Of a DNA stretch of 64,000 nt, positions 16,678 through 24,018 are shown in pieces (positions within the stretch are counted from its first letter, which is position 1; each line of letters starts with the position of its first letter). The stretch is from Methylibium sp035476815 (lineage in GTDB: Bacteria > Pseudomonadota > Gammaproteobacteria > Burkholderiales > Burkholderiaceae_C), in NCBI GenBank assembly GCA_035476815.1, contig DATILD010000042.1:124001-188000 (forward strand), in the 5' to 3' direction. Position numbers and translations under genes: made by a program. The notes beneath the pieces are model-generated. The model made no database searches, had not been told where the DNA came from, and saw only the letters and a program-made list of their open reading frames with translations.

Positions 16678-17721
16678 TCATCCGGGGAAGTTCTCGGGGA
16701 TCTTGGCCCGGCTGCGCGCCTCGGCCGGCGTGATCAGGTTGCGGCGCACCAGGTCGGTCAGGCACTGGTCCAGCGTCTGCATGCCCATGTTGCTGCCGGT
16801 CTGGATCGAGCTGTACATCTGCGCGACCTTGTTCTCGCGGATCAGGTTGCGGATGGCCGGCGTGCCCAGCATGATCTCGTGGCCGGCGATGCGGCCGGTG
16901 CCGTCCTTGAGCTTGCACAGCGTCTGCGAGATCACCGCGACCAGCGACTCCGACAGCATCGCGCGCACCATGTCCTTCTCGGCCGCCGGGAACACGTCGA
17001 CCACGCGGTCGATGGTCTTGGCGGCGCTCGAGGTGTGCAGCGTGCCGAACACCAGGTGGCCGGTCTCGGCGGCGGTCAGTGCCAGGCGGATCGTCTCCAG
17101 GTCGCGCATCTCGCCGACCAGGATGCAGTCCGGGTCCTCGCGCAGCGCCGAACGCAGCGCGTTGCTGAAGGACAGCGTGTGCGGGCCGACCTCGCGCTGG
17201 TTGATCAGGCAGCGCTTGGAGTCGTGCACGAACTCGATCGGGTCCTCGACGGTCAGGATGTGGCCGTACTCGGTCTCGTTGAGGTGGTTCACCATCGCGG
17301 CCAGCGTCGTGCTCTTGCCCGAGCCGGTCGGCCCGGTCACCAGCACCAGGCCGCGCGGCTTGAGCGCCAGCTCGCCGAACACCTTGGGCGCGGCCAGCTG
17401 CTCGAGCGACAGGATCTTGCTCGGGATGGTCCGGAACACCGCGCCGGCGCCGCGGTTCTGGTTGAAGGCGTTGACCCGGAAGCGCGCCAGCCCCTGGATC
17501 TCGAACGAGAAGTCGCATTCGAGCGACTCCTCGTAGGCCTTGCGCTGGGCGTCGTTCATGATGTCGTACACCATGTCGTGCACGTTCTTGTGGTCCAGCG
17601 GGTCCACGTTGATGCGACGCACGTCGCCGTGCACACGGATCATCGGCGGCAGGCCGGCGGACAAGTGCAGGTCGGATGCCTTGTTCTTGACCGAGAAGGC
17701 CAGCAGTTGGGTGATGTCCAT
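16678..17721 (-). CDS. pilT: Type IV pilus retraction ATPase PilT
   Basis: Hexameric ATPase that depolymerises type IV pili for twitching and DNA uptake. 347 aa, the standard length. Opens MDITQLLAFSVKNKASDLHLS; Walker A GPTGSGKST (130-138); ILTVEDPIEFVHD; Walker B GEMRDLETI; His box HTSSAAKTIDR; and the C-terminal AIRNLIRE motif known to be needed for retraction. Divergent from the YggS gene 47 bp away. Confidence 0.97.
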   Translation of the reverse strand: MDITQLLAFSVKNKASDLHLSAGLPPMIRVHGDVRRINVDPLDHKNVHDMVYDIMNDAQRKAYEESLECDFSFEIQGLARFRVNAFNQNRGAGAVFRTIPSKILSLEQLAAPKVFGELALKPRGLVLVTGPTGSGKSTTLAAMVNHLNETEYGHILTVEDPIEFVHDSKRCLINQREVGPHTLSFSNALRSALREDPDCILVGEMRDLETIRLALTAAETGHLVFGTLHTSSAAKTIDRVVDVFPAAEKDMVRAMLSESLVAVISQTLCKLKDGTGRIAGHEIMLGTPAIRNLIRENKVAQMYSSIQTGSNMGMQTLDQCLTDLVRRNLITPAEARSRAKIPENFPG

Positions 17722-17768
17722 GGGCTAGGGCAGGGGTGACCCGCCAGACGACGAAGGTTCAAACGATT

Positions 17769-18458
17769 ATGGCGACGATCGCTTTCAAGATACAACAAGT
17801 GAGCGAACGCATCGCGCGAGCCTGTGACGCCGCGCAACGTCCCGTGGCAAGCGTCACGCTGCTGGCGGTCAGCAAGACCCAGCGCCCCGAGGCGGTGCGC
17901 GAGGCGCTGGCGGCCGGGCTGACGCGCTTCGGCGAGAACTATGTCCAGGAGGCGCTGGACAAGATGGCGGCCTTGGCCGAGCGCCGTGCCGAGCTCGAAT
18001 GGCACCTGATCGGCCCTCTGCAGAGCAACAAGACCCGCGCGGTGGCCGAGGCCTTCGACTGGGTGCACAGCGTCGACCGGCTGAAGCTGGCGGAGCGGCT
18101 GTCGGCCCAGCGGCCGGACTCGCTGCCGCCGCTGCAGGTCTGCCTGCAGGTCAACATCAGCGGCGAGGCGAGCAAGAGCGGCGTGGCGCCCGACGAGCTG
18201 CCCGCGCTGGCGCGGGCGGTCGCGGCGCTGCCGCGGCTGCGGCTGCGCGGGCTGATGGCGATCCCGGAGCCGGCCGAGGGCCTGGCGGCCCAGCGCAAGC
18301 CGCACCAGGCCCTGCGAGAGCTGTTCGAGCGGCTGCGCGCCGACGGCCTGCCGCTGGACACGCTGTCGATGGGCATGACCGCCGACCTGGAGGCGGCCGT
18401 GCTGGAGGGCGCGACGATCGTGCGGGTCGGGACCGCGATCTTCGGGGCGCGCGGCTGA
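17769..18458 (+). CDS. yggS: YggS-family pyridoxal-phosphate homeostasis protein
   Basis: Fold-type III PLP-binding protein that buffers vitamin B6 and affects amino-acid pools. 229 aa. PLP-lysine motif LLAVSKT, then FGENYVQEA, WHLIGPLQSNK, VNISGEASKSG, LRLRGLMAIP and SMGMTADLEAAV, ending VRVGTAIFGAR. The ATG at 17769 is preferred; a GTG 33 bp upstream would add unconserved residues. In many proteobacteria this gene lies next to pilT, as here. Confidence 0.95.
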   Translation: MATIAFKIQQVSERIARACDAAQRPVASVTLLAVSKTQRPEAVREALAAGLTRFGENYVQEALDKMAALAERRAELEWHLIGPLQSNKTRAVAEAFDWVHSVDRLKLAERLSAQRPDSLPPLQVCLQVNISGEASKSGVAPDELPALARAVAALPRLRLRGLMAIPEPAEGLAAQRKPHQALRELFERLRADGLPLDTLSMGMTADLEAAVLEGATIVRVGTAIFGARG

Positions 18459-18465
18459 GCGGGTT

Positions 18466-19452
18466 TCAGCCGGCGCCGCGCCGGCGCTCCAGCAGGTGCA
18501 GGACCTCGCCGACCACGCCGCGGCGGAACGCCAGCACGCAGACGATGAAGATCAGCCCGGTGACCAGCGTGACCGACTCGCCGAGGCCGTTGAACCAGCC
18601 GATGCCGGTCGCCTCGGCCAGCCAGCGGCCGACGTCGCCGATCTTGTTCTCCAGCGCGATGATCACCAGCGCCCCGACTATCGGCCCGACCATCGTGCCC
18701 ATGCCGCCGACCAGGGTCATCAGGATCACCGCGCCCGAGGTGGTCCAGACCGCGTCGGTCAGCGTCGCGAAGCCGAGCACCAGGGTCTTGGTCGCCCCGG
18801 CCAGGCCCGCCAGCGCGGCCGACAGCACGAAGGCCACCAGCTTGAAGCGCTCGACGTCGTAGCCCAGCGAGACCGCGCGCGCCTCGTTCTCGCGGATCGA
18901 GGTGAGCACCTGGCCGAAGGGTGATTGCACGGTGCGGTAGATCAGCCAGAACGCCGCGATGAAGATCGCCAGCACCACGTAGTACAGCGTCAGGTCGTTC
19001 GCGAGGTCGAGGCCCAGGAAGTGGCCGCGCGGCACCGACTGCAGCCCGTCCTCGCCGCCGGTGAAGGGCGCCTGCAGGAACACGAAGTACAGCATCTGCG
19101 CCAGCGCCAGCGTGATCATCGAGAAGTAGATGCCGCTGCGCCGGATCGCCAGCCAGCCGAACACCAGCCCGATCAGCGCCGCGGCGCCGGCCCCGAACAG
19201 CAGCCCCAGCGGCGCCGGGAAGCCCCAGACCTTGAGCGCGTGGCCGGCGCCGTAGGCCGCCATGCCGAGGAAGGCCGCGTGGCCGAAGCTCAACAGGCCG
19301 GTGAAGCCGATCAGCAGGTTGAAGGCGCAGGCGAACAGCGCATAGCACAGCACCTTCATCACGAAGATCGGGTAGGCGCCGAGCGCCGGCAGCAGCGCGA
19401 TGCCGACGAACAGTGCGGCGTAGCCGGCCAGCGGGGATCGCTCAGCAGTCAT
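18466..19452 (-). CDS. livM: Branched-chain amino acid ABC transporter permease LivM
   Basis: Inner-membrane permease of a Liv-type (HAAT) importer. 328 aa with about nine membrane segments. Typical LivM stretches: NLLIGFTGLLSFGHAAFLGM, IYFSMITLALAQM, the cytoplasmic EAA-like loop SIRENEARAVSLGYDVERFK, and GGMGTMVGPIVGA. Member of the cluster livG-livF-substrate binder-livH-livM, all on the minus strand. It is separated from livH by a 132-bp hairpin-filled gap. Confidence 0.94.
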   Translation of the reverse strand: MTAERSPLAGYAALFVGIALLPALGAYPIFVMKVLCYALFACAFNLLIGFTGLLSFGHAAFLGMAAYGAGHALKVWGFPAPLGLLFGAGAAALIGLVFGWLAIRRSGIYFSMITLALAQMLYFVFLQAPFTGGEDGLQSVPRGHFLGLDLANDLTLYYVVLAIFIAAFWLIYRTVQSPFGQVLTSIRENEARAVSLGYDVERFKLVAFVLSAALAGLAGATKTLVLGFATLTDAVWTTSGAVILMTLVGGMGTMVGPIVGALVIIALENKIGDVGRWLAEATGIGWFNGLGESVTLVTGLIFIVCVLAFRRGVVGEVLHLLERRRGAG

Positions 19453-19584
19453 CTCAGTTGTTGCTCCGGCGCACTTGGCGCATGGCGCGGACGGGCCACC
19501 CGCGCAGCCGCCGCGGATCCGGCTCTGCCGGTCCGCCAGCGGCGCCCCCTTGAGGGGGAGCGGCGAAGCCGCAACGGGGGTGGT
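19453..19584. repeat. Hairpin array between livH and livM
   Basis: Three closely spaced hairpins: an imperfect GGATCCGGC-TCT-GCCGGTCC, CCCCCT-TG-AGGGGG (19545-19558) and GCGGC-GAA-GCCGC (19560-19572). Short stems with 2-4 base loops resemble the array inserted in recG. It probably tunes livM expression or mRNA stability (inference). Confidence 0.65.
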
Positions 19585-20472
19585 TCATTTCTCTTTCCCG
19601 AACAGGCCGGCCGGTCGCACCAGCAGCACGATCGCCATCACGACGAACACGACGGTGCTCGAGGCCTCCGGGTAGACCACCTTGGTCAAGCCCTCGATCA
19701 CGCCCAGCCCCAGGCCGGTCAGGATCGATCCCAGGATCGATCCCATGCCGCCGATCACGACCACCGCGAACACCGCGATGATCAGGTTGCTGCCCATCAG
19801 CGGCGAGACCTGCAGGATCGGCGCCGCCAGCACGCCGGCGAACGCGGCCAGCGCGACGCCGCCGGCGTAGGTCAGCGTGATCATGCGCGGCACGTTGATA
19901 CCGAAGGCCTGCACCAGCCGCGGGTTCTCGGTGCCGGCGCGCAGCGTCGCGCCGAGCGAGGTCTTCTCGATCAGCGCCCACACCGCCAGACACACGACCA
20001 CCGAGGCGACGACGACCCAGGCGCGGTAGTTCGGCAGGATCATGAAACCGAGGTTGGTCGCGCCCTGCAGCGCCTCGGGGACGGGGTAGGACTGGCCCGA
20101 GACGCCGTAGAAGCTGCGGAACACGCCCTCGGTCACCAGCGTGATGCCGAAGGTCAGCAGCAGGCCGTAGAGGTGGTCGAGCCTGTAGAGCCATTGCAGC
20201 AGCAACCGCTCGATCAGGATGCCCAGCACGCCCACCAGCAGCGGGGCGGCGACCAGCATGACCCAGTAGTTCAGGCCCAGGTACTCGAGCCCCATCCAGG
20301 CCAGGAAGGCCCCCATCATGTACAGCGCCCCGTGGGCGAAATTGATGATGTTGAGCATGCCGAAGATCACCGCCAGGCCCAGCGACAGCATCGCGTAGAA
20401 CGAGCCGTTCACCAGGCCCAGCAGCAGCTGGCCGAGCAGCGCGGGCAGCGGGATGCCGAAGATCTCCGTCAT
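19585..20472 (-). CDS. livH: Branched-chain amino acid ABC transporter permease LivH
   Basis: Second permease of the Liv importer. 295 aa with about eight membrane segments. Family stretches: LVNGSFYAMLSLGLAVIFGMLNIINFAHGA-type N-terminus, LTFGITLVTEGVFR, the EAA-like loop LRAGTENPRLVQAFGIN, GGMGSILGSILTG, and a C-terminus ending VRPAGLFGKEK. It works with LivM, LivG, LivF and the adjacent substrate binder. Confidence 0.95.
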   Translation of the reverse strand: MTEIFGIPLPALLGQLLLGLVNGSFYAMLSLGLAVIFGMLNIINFAHGALYMMGAFLAWMGLEYLGLNYWVMLVAAPLLVGVLGILIERLLLQWLYRLDHLYGLLLTFGITLVTEGVFRSFYGVSGQSYPVPEALQGATNLGFMILPNYRAWVVVASVVVCLAVWALIEKTSLGATLRAGTENPRLVQAFGINVPRMITLTYAGGVALAAFAGVLAAPILQVSPLMGSNLIIAVFAVVVIGGMGSILGSILTGLGLGVIEGLTKVVYPEASSTVVFVVMAIVLLVRPAGLFGKEK

Positions 20473-20588
20473 GGGATGTCAGCCCCTCGGCTGCGGCGTA
20501 CCGCAGCCACTCCCCCGCGGGGAGGGCGCGCCCGCCTTGGGGCGGCCCGGCGCCGGGCGTGCGGAAGGTGCTGCCGTGGCCATGGACG
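20473..20588. repeat. Hairpin array between the substrate-binding gene and livH
   Basis: Contains GGCTGCGG-CGTA-CCGCAGCC (20489-20508), CTCCCC-CGC-GGGGAG (20510-20524) and the palindrome CCCGGCGCCGGG (about 20546-20557). This is the second hairpin-packed gap in the operon. In Liv operons such structures often favour high expression of the upstream binding protein; here that is inference. Confidence 0.65.
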
Positions 20589-21797
20589 TCACTTTTTCAC
20601 CAGCGGGCACTTGCTGTCGGCCAGCTTGGTGAAGGCCTCGTCGCCCGGGATGCGCTGCACCACCTTGAAGTAGTCCCAGGGCTCGGTCGACTCCTTCGGC
20701 GACTTCACCTGCAGCAGCACCATGTCGTGCACGCCGCGGCCGTCGGCGCGGATCGTGCCCTTGGTGTAGAAGTCGTTGACCGGCGTGGCCTTCATCTGCG
20801 CCATCACCTTGTCGGCGTCGTCGGTCTTGGCGCTGTCCACCGCCTTCAGGAAGTGCATCGCCGCCGAGTAGTCGGCGGCCTGCAGCGACGAGGGCATGCG
20901 CTTCATCTTCTCGAAGAAGCGGCGGCTCCAGGCGCGCGCCTCGGGGCTCTGGTTCCAGTACCAGCTGTCGGTCATGTACATGCCCTGGGTCGCGGGCAGG
21001 CCGAGCGAGTGGATGTCGTTGATGAACATCAGCAGGCCGGCGAGCTTCATGCTCTTGGTGATGCCGAACTCGTTGGCGGCCTTGATCGCGTTGATGGTGT
21101 CGCCGCCGGCGTTGGCGAGGCCGAGGATCTGCGCCTTGCTCGACTGCGCCTGCAGCAGGAAGGAGCTGAAGTCGCTGGCCGACAGCGGGTGCTTGACGCT
21201 GCCGAGCACCTGCCCGCCCGACTTGTTGACGACCGTGGTGGTGTCGTTCTGCAGCGACTGGCCGAAGGCGTAGTCGGCGGTCAGGAAGTACCAGCTCTTG
21301 CCGCCGGCCTTGGTGACCGCCGCGCCGGTGCCGTTGGCCAGCGCCACCGTGTCGTAGGCGTAGTGGATCGAATAGGGCGTGCAGTCCTCGTTGGTGAGGC
21401 GCGCCGAGCCGGCGCCGATCACGATGTAGGGCTTCTTCTTCTCGGCGGCGATCTTGGCCATCGCCAGCGCGGCGCCGGAATTGGTGCCGCCGATCAGCAG
21501 GTCGACGCCCTGGGTGTCGAACCACTCGCGCGCCTTGCTGGCGGCGACGTCGGCCTTGTTCTGGTGGTCGGCGTAGATCACCTCGACCTTCTTGCCGGCC
21601 GCCAGGCCCTTCATGTCGGCCACCGCCATCTTGATCGCCTCGACGCCGCCGGCGCCGTCGAGGTCGGCGTACAGGCCCGACATGTCGGTGATGACGCCGA
21701 TCTTGACGACATCGCCCGACACCTGGGCCTGCGCCGCGCCGGCGAGGCCGCAGGCGGCGGCCGCGGCGACGGCGATGTGCTTGAGGGCGTGGGACAT
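20589..21797 (-). CDS. Periplasmic substrate-binding protein of the Liv-type ABC importer
   Basis: Captures the ligand in the periplasm for LivHM. 402 aa with a signal peptide (about 1-24, cut after AAQA). The mature part starts with VVKIGVITDMSGLYADLDG, typical of the Peripla_BP_6 (LivJ/LivK) family, and has LLIGGTNSGAALA and YIVIGAGSARLTNEDC. It is about 25-30 residues longer than classical LivJ and belongs to the subgroup whose members take diverse amides, acids or aromatics, so leucine specificity is not assured. It has its own ribosome site (AAGGAG) and is 30 bp downstream of livF. Confidence 0.9.
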   Translation of the reverse strand: MSHALKHIAVAAAAACGLAGAAQAQVSGDVVKIGVITDMSGLYADLDGAGGVEAIKMAVADMKGLAAGKKVEVIYADHQNKADVAASKAREWFDTQGVDLLIGGTNSGAALAMAKIAAEKKKPYIVIGAGSARLTNEDCTPYSIHYAYDTVALANGTGAAVTKAGGKSWYFLTADYAFGQSLQNDTTTVVNKSGGQVLGSVKHPLSASDFSSFLLQAQSSKAQILGLANAGGDTINAIKAANEFGITKSMKLAGLLMFINDIHSLGLPATQGMYMTDSWYWNQSPEARAWSRRFFEKMKRMPSSLQAADYSAAMHFLKAVDSAKTDDADKVMAQMKATPVNDFYTKGTIRADGRGVHDMVLLQVKSPKESTEPWDYFKVVQRIPGDEAFTKLADSKCPLVKK

Positions 21798-21827
21798 GCG
21801 GTTCTCCTTGAGGTGTTGTGCGTCCGG

Positions 21828-22541
21828 TCAGACGCTGAGCAGTTCGTCGAGCACCGCCTGTTTGGCGGCGAGCTCGGACGCAGGGAAGGACTCGACCACA
21901 TGGCCGTGCTCGATCACGCAGAAGTGGTCGGCCAGCGGGGCGGCGAAGCGGAAGTTCTGCTCCACCATCACGATCGTGAAGCCCTGGGCCTTGAGCGCGG
22001 TGATCATGCGGGCGAGCGCCTGCACGATGACCGGCGCCAGGCCCTCGGAGATCTCGTCGAGCAGCAGCAGGTCGGCGCCGGTGCGCAGGATGCGCGCGAC
22101 CGCGAGCATCTGCTGTTCGCCGCCGGACAGCCGGGTGCCCTGGCTCGCCTTGCGCTCGGCCAGGTTGGGGAACATCGCGTAGATCTCGGTCTCGCTCATC
22201 GCCTTGCCGCGCGGGGCCTTCAGCGACGGCGGCAGGCGCAGGTTCTCCTCGGTCGACAGCGACGCGAAGATGCCGCGCTCCTCGGGGCAGTAGCCGATGC
22301 CGAGGTGGGCGATGCGGTGGGTCGGCAGGCCGATGGTCTCCTGGCCGTGGACCTTGATCGAGCCCTGGCGCGCGCCGGTCAGACCCATGATCGCGCGCAG
22401 CGTCGTGGTGCGGCCGGCGCCGTTGCGGCCCAGCAGCGTGAGGACCTGGCCGCGCGCCACCGTCAGGTCGACGCCGTGCAGGATATGGCTCTCGCCGTAC
22501 CAGGCCTGCAGCTTGCGGATCTCCAGCGCCGGCGCGTCCAT
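21828..22541 (-). CDS. livF: ABC transporter ATP-binding protein LivF, with Walker A Lys replaced by Arg
   Basis: One of the two ATPases of the Liv importer. 237 aa. Signature LSGGEQQ (138-144), Walker B LLLLDEISEGL (158-168), and switch His in TIVMVEQNFRFA-type context. The Walker A loop reads GRNGAGRTT (38-46): the normally invariant Lys is Arg44, encoded CGC. Either this site is degenerate and LivG does most hydrolysis, or Arg is tolerated in this lineage. The ATG overlaps the livG stop by 1 bp. Confidence 0.93.
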   Translation of the reverse strand: MDAPALEIRKLQAWYGESHILHGVDLTVARGQVLTLLGRNGAGRTTTLRAIMGLTGARQGSIKVHGQETIGLPTHRIAHLGIGYCPEERGIFASLSTEENLRLPPSLKAPRGKAMSETEIYAMFPNLAERKASQGTRLSGGEQQMLAVARILRTGADLLLLDEISEGLAPVIVQALARMITALKAQGFTIVMVEQNFRFAAPLADHFCVIEHGHVVESFPASELAAKQAVLDELLSV

Positions 22542-23311
22542 CAGTGGGCTCCCTGCAGCTCGCTGGCCTCGCTGCCCATGTAGGCCTCGAGCACCGCGGG
22601 GTGCTTCGAGACCTCGGCGTACGGGCCCTCGGCCAGCACGGCGCCGCGCGCCAGCACGGTGATGCGGTCGGCGATGCGCGCCACCACGCGCATGTTGTGC
22701 TCGACCATCAGCACGGTGCGGCCCTCGGCGACGCGCTTGATCAGCGCGGTGACGCGCTCGACGTCCTCGTGGCCCATGCCCTGGGTCGGCTCGTCGAGCA
22801 GCATCAGCTCGGGCTGCATCGCCATCGTGGTGGCGATCTCCAGCGCGCGCTTGCGACCGTAGGGCAGGTCGCCGGCCTTGGTCCGGGCCATATCGCGCAG
22901 GTCGACGAGTTCCAGCAGCTCGAGCACCCGGGCGTCGAGCGTGCGCAGGCCGGCCAGGCCCTTCCAGAAGTGGAACGAGGTGCCGGTGAAGCGCTGCAGC
23001 CCGATGCGCACGTTCTCGAGCACGCTGAGGTGCGGGAACACCGCGGAGATCTGGAACGAGCGGATCACGCCGCGCCGGGCGATCTGCGCCGGCTTCTCGG
23101 CGGTGATGTCCGCGCCGTTGAAGTGGATGCTGCCGCGCGTGGGCACCAGGAACTTCGTCAGCAGGTTGAAGCAGGTGGTCTTGCCCGCGCCGTTGGGCCC
23201 GATCAGCGCGTGGATGTGGCCGCGCCGGACCTGCAGGTTCACGCGGTCGACGGCGGTGAAGCCCTTGAACTCCTTGGTGAGCTCGCGCGTTTCGAGGATG
23301 AAGTCGCTCAT
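22541..23311 (-). CDS. livG: ABC transporter ATP-binding protein LivG
   Basis: Partner ATPase of LivF. 256 aa from the ATG at 23311 (MSDFILETRELTKEF). Walker A GPNGAGKTT is intact; signature LPYGRKRALEIA, the LivG-type variant of LSGGQ; Walker B LMLLDEPTQGM; and a switch-His segment MVEHNMRVV. First gene of the five-gene cluster. The 123 bp before it, up to the Lrp gene, hold a 9-bp hairpin. Confidence 0.94.
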   Translation of the reverse strand: MSDFILETRELTKEFKGFTAVDRVNLQVRRGHIHALIGPNGAGKTTCFNLLTKFLVPTRGSIHFNGADITAEKPAQIARRGVIRSFQISAVFPHLSVLENVRIGLQRFTGTSFHFWKGLAGLRTLDARVLELLELVDLRDMARTKAGDLPYGRKRALEIATTMAMQPELMLLDEPTQGMGHEDVERVTALIKRVAEGRTVLMVEHNMRVVARIADRITVLARGAVLAEGPYAEVSKHPAVLEAYMGSEASELQGAH

Positions 23312-23347
23312 GCGGGACCCGGGGGCAAGGCTACGGACTGTAGGCAG

Positions 23348-23368
23348 CGCTGTTGCGGCGCAACAGCG
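23348..23368. promoter_or_regulatory. Inverted repeat upstream of livG
   Basis: CGCTGTTGC (23348-23356) and GCAACAGCG (23360-23368), a perfect 9-bp dyad with a 3-base loop, about 40 bp upstream of the livG start. A third partial half (GCTGTTGTGG) follows at about 23381. It could be an operator, perhaps for the neighbouring Lrp-type protein, or part of a leader hairpin. Undetermined. Confidence 0.4.
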
Positions 23369-23434
23369 GGAATTACCTAGGCTGTTGTGGTGCGCGCACG
23401 GCACGCTTGTCGCGCGCGTGACATCGCATGCCCC

Positions 23435-23956
23435 TCAAATGGGCAGCGCGGTCGTGTTCTTCACTTCCTCCATCACCGCATAGGTGCGCGTCTCGCGCAC
23501 GCCGGGCAGGCCCCAGATCACGCTCGCGAGCATCTCGCGGTAGGCGGCCATGTCGGCGACGCGGGTCTTGATCAGGTAGTCGAAGCCGCCGGCCACCAGG
23601 TGGCATTCGAGGATCTCCGGGCGCGCCTGCACCGCGGCCTTGAAGCTCGCCATCACGTCCGGCGCGGTGCGGTCGAGCATGACCTCGATGAACACCAGCA
23701 TGCCGGCGCCGAGCCGCGCCGGGTCGAGCCGCGCCTCGTAGCCGAGGATCACGCCATCGCGTGTCAGGCGCTTGACGCGCTCGAGCACCGCGGTCGGCGA
23801 CAGGTGCACGCGTTGCGCGAGTTCGAGGTTGGTGATGCGGCCCTCGGCCTGCAGCACGCGCAGGATGCGCTGGTCGGTCCGGTCGAGGCCCTCGATCGCG
23901 CGCGGCGGTGGCGGTGTGGGCGGCTTGGGGTCGGATTTAACTCGGCGCGTCGGCAT
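23435..23956 (-). CDS. Lrp/AsnC-family transcriptional regulator (probable regulator of putA)
   Basis: Leucine-responsive-type regulator, 173 aa. A Pro-rich N-terminal leader (about 1-20) precedes the winged helix-turn-helix (GLDRTDQRILRVLQAEGRITN..., about 23-80), then the RAM ligand-binding domain (about 85-165) with the typical CHLVAGGFDYLIKT. It is divergent from putA across 62 bp. In proteobacteria whose PutA lacks its own DNA-binding domain, an Lrp-type PutR next to putA activates it in response to proline; that role is inferred here. It also sits downstream of livG on the opposite side. Confidence 0.88.
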   Translation of the reverse strand: MPTRRVKSDPKPPTPPPPRAIEGLDRTDQRILRVLQAEGRITNLELAQRVHLSPTAVLERVKRLTRDGVILGYEARLDPARLGAGMLVFIEVMLDRTAPDVMASFKAAVQARPEILECHLVAGGFDYLIKTRVADMAAYREMLASVIWGLPGVRETRTYAVMEEVKNTTALPI

Positions 23957-24018
23957 CTTGTTGGTGAATCATTCGCGGTAACTCGCCGTACGCTAACCGA
24001 AAACCCCGCGAGACCGCC
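23957..24018. promoter_or_regulatory. Divergent control region lrp-type / putA
   Basis: A 62-bp gap, relatively AT-rich for this window (TTGGTGAATCATTCGCGG). It is the natural site for Lrp-type binding and both promoters. No consensus pair could be assigned with confidence. Confidence 0.4.
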
